13,945 nt of DNA. Origin: Verrucomicrobia subdivision 3 bacterium UBA7542 (GTDB lineage: Bacteria > Verrucomicrobiota > Verrucomicrobiia > Limisphaerales > UBA11358). The notes beneath the pieces are model-generated. The model worked only from the letters and a program-made list of their open reading frames with translations. It was not told where the DNA came from and did not search any database. The stretch lies in assembly GCA_002479245.1 (NCBI GenBank), contig DLMG01000020.1, positions 1 through 13,945 on the forward strand, in the 5' to 3' direction. This document shows positions 12,584-13,945 of this stretch, in pieces; position 1 is the stretch's first letter; the number at the start of each line of letters is the position of its first letter. The position numbers were made by a program, and so were the translations under genes.

Positions 12584-13945
12584 ATGGAACCAAAAGCTGA
12601 CATTGCACTAATCGGTCTGGCCGTCATGGGCCAGAATCTCATTCTGAACATGAACGACCACGGCTTCACCGTCGTGGCCTACAACCGCACAGTGGAAAAA
12701 GTGGACCATTTTCTCGCCAACGAAGCCAAAGGCACCAAGGTGCTCGGCGCGCATTCGATCCCGGAAATGGTCGCCCAGCTCAAGAAACCCCGCCGCGTAA
12801 TGCTCATGGTCAAGGCCGGCAAGCCCGTGGACGAATTCATCGAGCAACTGCTCCCGCACCTCGAACCCGGCGACATCATCATTGACGGCGGCAACTCGCT
12901 GTTCGAGGACACCATCCGCCGCGCGAAATACGTCGAGAGCAAGGGTTTGCTTTACATCGGCACCGGCGTGAGCGGCGGCGAGGAAGGCGCGCGCCACGGC
13001 CCGAGCATCATGCCCGGCGGTTCGCCCGCCGCGTGGCCGCACGTCAAACCGATTTTCCAGGCCATCGCCGCCAAGGTGGAAGATGGCACGCCGTGTTGCG
13101 ACTGGGTGGGCGAAGGCGGCGCCGGCCATTACGTGAAAATGGTCCACAATGGTATTGAATATGGCGACATGCAGTTGATTTGCGAAGCCTACAACCTGAT
13201 GAAAACCGGCCTGGGCCTGACGCCCGACCAGATGCACGAAGTTTTCGCCGAATGGAACAAAGGCGAATTGAATTCCTATCTCATCGAAATCACCCGCGAC
13301 ATTCTTGCGTTCAAAGACGCCGACGGCCAGCCACTCGTGGACAAAATCCTCGACACCGCCGGGCAGAAGGGCACGGGCAAATGGACGGTGGAATCCTCGC
13401 AGGAACTGGGCATTCCGATCACGCTGATTGCCGAGGCAGTCTATGCGCGCTGCGTTTCGGCCATGAAGGAGGAACGCGTCGCCGCGGCCAAAAAATTGAA
13501 AGGGCCCAAGCCCACCATCAAGGGCGACCAGAAGAAATTCATCGAAGCCATCCGCCAGGCGCTTTACGCGTCGAAAATTGTCAGCTACGCGCAGGGTTAC
13601 ATGCTCATGCGCGCGGCGGCGGCGGAACACAAATGGAATCTGAACTACGGCGGCATCGCGCTCATGTGGCGCGGCGGCTGCATCATCCGCAGCGCGTTCC
13701 TCGGCAAAATCAAAGAGGCGTTTGACAAGAATTCAAAGCTGTCGAACCTGATGCTCGATCCGTTCTTCAAGAAGGCCATCAAGGACTGCCAGCGTTCGTG
13801 GCGCAATGTGGTAGCGATGGCGGCGAAGAAAGGGATACCGGTTCCGGCATTCAGCACGGCGCTGGCGTTTTACGATGCCTACCGCAGCGAACGGCTGCCG
13901 GCCAACCTGTTGCAGGCGCAGCGCGATTACTTTGGCGCACACACC
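12584..13945 (+). CDS. gnd: 6-phosphogluconate dehydrogenase, decarboxylating (3' end outside window)
   Basis: Gnd oxidises and decarboxylates 6-phosphogluconate to ribulose-5-phosphate with NADP+, the second NADPH-yielding step of the oxidative pentose phosphate pathway. The visible 454 residues open with [21 protein letters not shown], the NADP-binding GxxxMG loop, and Asn34-Arg35-Thr36 (YNRT), the motif that favours NADP. They continue with the substrate loop [19 protein letters not shown] (128-146) and the catalytic region [17 protein letters not shown], with Lys185, Asn189 and Glu192. The C-terminal helical domain ends in [13 protein letters not shown], where the full-length protein would go on for roughly 15-35 residues with the conserved Arg/His tail that reaches the partner subunit. 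The gene is of the long (dimeric, about 470-480 residue) class. ATG at 12584 has no clear Shine-Dalgarno site. It is open to the window edge without a stop. Confidence 0.96.
   Translation, partial: MEPKADIALIGLAVMGQNLILNMNDHGFTVVAYNRTVEKVDHFLANEAKGTKVLGAHSIPEMVAQLKKPRRVMLMVKAGKPVDEFIEQLLPHLEPGDIIIDGGNSLFEDTIRRAKYVESKGLLYIGTGVSGGEEGARHGPSIMPGGSPAAWPHVKPIFQAIAAKVEDGTPCCDWVGEGGAGHYVKMVHNGIEYGDMQLICEAYNLMKTGLGLTPDQMHEVFAEWNKGELNSYLIEITRDILAFKDADGQPLVDKILDTAGQKGTGKWTVESSQELGIPITLIAEAVYARCVSAMKEERVAAAKKLKGPKPTIKGDQKKFIEAIRQALYASKIVSYAQGYMLMRAAAAEHKWNLNYGGIALMWRGGCIIRSAFLGKIKEAFDKNSKLSNLMLDPFFKKAIKDCQRSWRNVVAMAAKKGIPVPAFSTALAFYDAYRSERLPANLLQAQRDYFGAHT

Noticed and set aside
12608..13630. 340-residue minus-strand open frame opposite gnd
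   Set aside because: Antisense to 6-phosphogluconate dehydrogenase, which is unmistakable on the plus strand and simply lacks a stop within the window.

Overview
The window (about 60% G+C by eye, not counted) looks like chromosomal DNA of a Gram-negative bacterium, most probably from the Verrucomicrobiota (Pedosphaera/Limisphaera-like). That assignment is an inference from the style of the proteins, the frequent lack of strong ribosome binding sites and dispersed-repeat-like spacers that I recall from that group. No rRNA, tRNA, CRISPR array, transposase or phage gene is visible.

Layout. Positions 1-294 hold the 3' end of a class III nucleotide cyclase gene. Positions 352-3630 are a tight plus-strand housekeeping operon: coaD, a yceD/DUF177 gene, rpmF, plsX and fabH. 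It joins CoA synthesis, a ribosome-associated gene pair and the start of fatty acid and phospholipid synthesis. Positions 3700-4035 encode a small, degenerate PilZ-like protein. Positions 4159-5256 encode a PfkB-family sugar kinase of 2-keto-3-deoxygluconate (KDG) kinase type. It converges on a minus-strand block that reads, in transcription order, a second and paralogous PfkB kinase (9353-8271), then pntAA, pntAB and pntB (8163-5307), the three-gene form of proton-translocating NAD(P) transhydrogenase. Positions 9354-9739 carry no convincing gene but contain a hairpin and an imperfect palindrome of about 100 bp. Positions 9740-10137 hold a small Cys-rich zinc-binding protein gene broken by an apparent one-base deletion. 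Positions 10316-12488 hold a LarA-like (nickel-pincer nucleotide) racemase/epimerase gene and an SDR-type D-mannonate oxidoreductase gene. A 6-phosphogluconate dehydrogenase gene (12584 onward) runs off the right edge.

How the genes fit. The right two thirds has a sugar-acid and NADPH theme: two KDG-kinase-like enzymes, a mannonate oxidoreductase, a LarA homologue that keeps every nickel/cofactor residue and may epimerise an aldonate such as gluconate/mannonate, 6-phosphogluconate dehydrogenase, and a transhydrogenase that balances NADH and NADPH. The most interesting items are the LarA-like/mannonate oxidoreductase pair, the frameshifted zinc protein with its reconstructable C-terminus, and the palindromic repeat next to it.
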